A stretch of 12,337 nt of DNA from an uncultured Clostridia bacterium (lineage in GTDB: Bacteria; Bacillota; Clostridia; Oscillospirales; Ruminococcaceae), in the NCBI GenBank assembly GCA_945835425.1, contig CAMAJC010000023.1, positions 1 through 12,337 on the forward strand. Reading direction: 5' to 3'. Position numbers and translations under genes: made by a program. Within the stretch, counting starts at the first letter, position 1, and each line of letters opens with the position of its first letter. Shown in pieces: positions 11,689 to 12,337 of this stretch. The notes below the pieces were generated by a model. The model saw only the letters and a program-made list of their open reading frames with translations. It was not told where the DNA came from and did no database searches.

Positions 11689-12337
11689 ATGCAGCTGAAA
11701 GAATGGAACTATCAGGCGGACGGCGACTGCTACTGCATGGAAGGGCTGGTCTACTGCGACAAGCCCCTTGACCCGGAAAAGCAGAGCATGAATATCTATG
11801 TCCCGGCGGCCTATATCCGCGGCGAAAGCCTGACCACCCGGCACGGCGCGACCTATACGGCCAAAACGGCGCCTGTTGTCTACTATAACGACGTCGGCGG
11901 TTATGCGGAGTGCCGCCCGGCGCCGCTCACCATGCGCAACCGCCGTTACCTGGAGGACGGGTATGTGCTGGTCAGCGCCGGTGCCCGCGGACGGCAGACG
12001 GTCGATGAAAACGGAGAATCGGTCGGCAAATCCCCGGCCGGGCTGGTCGATTTAAAGGCCGGTATCCGTTTTCTGCGCAGGTTTGCGGACCGGCTCCCCG
12101 GCGATATGAACAAGATCGTTTCGGTCGGCACCAGCGCAGGCGGCGCTATGAGCAGCCTGCTGGGCGTCACCGGCAACAACGAAAATTACCTGCCCTACCT
12201 CCGGGAGATCGGCGCTGCGGAAGAACGGGACGATATCTTTGCCGCCCAGTGCTACTGCCCGATCATCAACCTCGAAAATGCCGATATGGCCTATGAGTGG
12301 ATGTTTGGCTGCAAGCAGATTTACCGGATGTTCCCGC
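11689..12337 (+). CDS. Tannase-like (subtype B) alpha/beta-hydrolase, N-terminal fragment
   Basis: The first 216 codons of a gene that leaves the window on the right. The sequence follows the bacterial tannase pattern: MNIYVPAAYI (34-43), VVYYNDVGGY (63-72), GYVLVSAGARGR (91-102), KSPAGLVDLKAGIRFLR (114-130), and the nucleophile elbow VSVGTSAGGAMSSLLGVTGN (144-163) with catalytic S149 in G-T-S-A-G. CYCPIINLENADMAYEW (188-204) is another hallmark segment. Tannases hydrolyse galloyl esters of plant tannins to gallic acid; close relatives cleave other phenolic or acyl esters. The start has AAGGAGG (11674-11680) eight bases upstream. No signal peptide is present, so this form is probably intracellular. 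The catalytic Asp and His would lie beyond the window, so completeness cannot be judged. Confidence 0.85.
   Translation, partial: MQLKEWNYQADGDCYCMEGLVYCDKPLDPEKQSMNIYVPAAYIRGESLTTRHGATYTAKTAPVVYYNDVGGYAECRPAPLTMRNRRYLEDGYVLVSAGARGRQTVDENGESVGKSPAGLVDLKAGIRFLRRFADRLPGDMNKIVSVGTSAGGAMSSLLGVTGNNENYLPYLREIGAAEERDDIFAAQCYCPIINLENADMAYEWMFGCKQIYRMFP

Overview
The window looks like a chromosomal segment of a Gram-positive anaerobe, most likely a gut member of class Clostridia (Oscillospiraceae/Ruminococcaceae-like). This is inferred from moderately high GC, AGAAAGGA-type Shine-Dalgarno sequences, lipobox lipoproteins without outer-membrane partners, sigma-A-type promoters (TTGACA-16/18-TATAAT), compact hairpin-plus-U terminators and GC-rich intergenic REP-like hairpins. 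I could not run a homology search, so the taxonomy is inference.

Layout. (1) 1-1100, minus strand: a manganese-efflux operon. A yybP-ykoY (Mn2+) riboswitch and its terminator precede mntP, followed by the start of a CaCA-family Na+/Ca2+ exchanger that runs off the left edge. (2) 1168-2711: a tRNA island. Two identical tRNA-Val(GAC) genes in the same orientation (1206-1282, 2573-2649), with a tRNA-Val(CAC) behind the second, enclose a plus-strand HigBA-type toxin-antitoxin operon. That operon has its own consensus promoter, palindromic operator and terminator, and is flanked by two near-identical 58-bp direct repeats. (3) 2739-3584, minus: an unrecognised lipoprotein. (4) 3665-7085, minus: an AraC-type regulator with its own promoter and a long terminator hairpin, downstream of a two-gene carbohydrate unit (xylose-isomerase-like TIM barrel, then Gfo/Idh/MocA dehydrogenase). 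(5) 7139-7494: a gene-free stretch packed with hairpin repeats. (6) 7501-9153, minus: a SulP/STAS anion transporter. (7) 9347-9455: a second copy of the paired inverted-repeat element, between the divergent sulP and asparaginase promoters. (8) 9607-10605, plus: a cytoplasmic-type L-asparaginase, converging with only one base between stop codons on a minus-strand lipoprotein with a long Ser/Asp-rich C-terminal tail (10607-11467). (9) 11689 to the right edge, plus: the N-terminal part of a tannase-like alpha/beta hydrolase.

How it fits together. The left end is a metal-stress response: rising Mn2+ should favour read-through of the riboswitch terminator and expression of mntP plus the exchanger. 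The TIM-barrel/dehydrogenase/AraC set resembles modules that oxidise and rearrange sugars, inositols or plant glycosides. The tannase-like gene would fit the same plant-matter niche, but nothing in the DNA ties the two together. The most unusual features are the repeat-flanked toxin-antitoxin cassette inside a duplicated tRNA-Val locus, and the related hairpin-repeat families occupying the intergenic regions.
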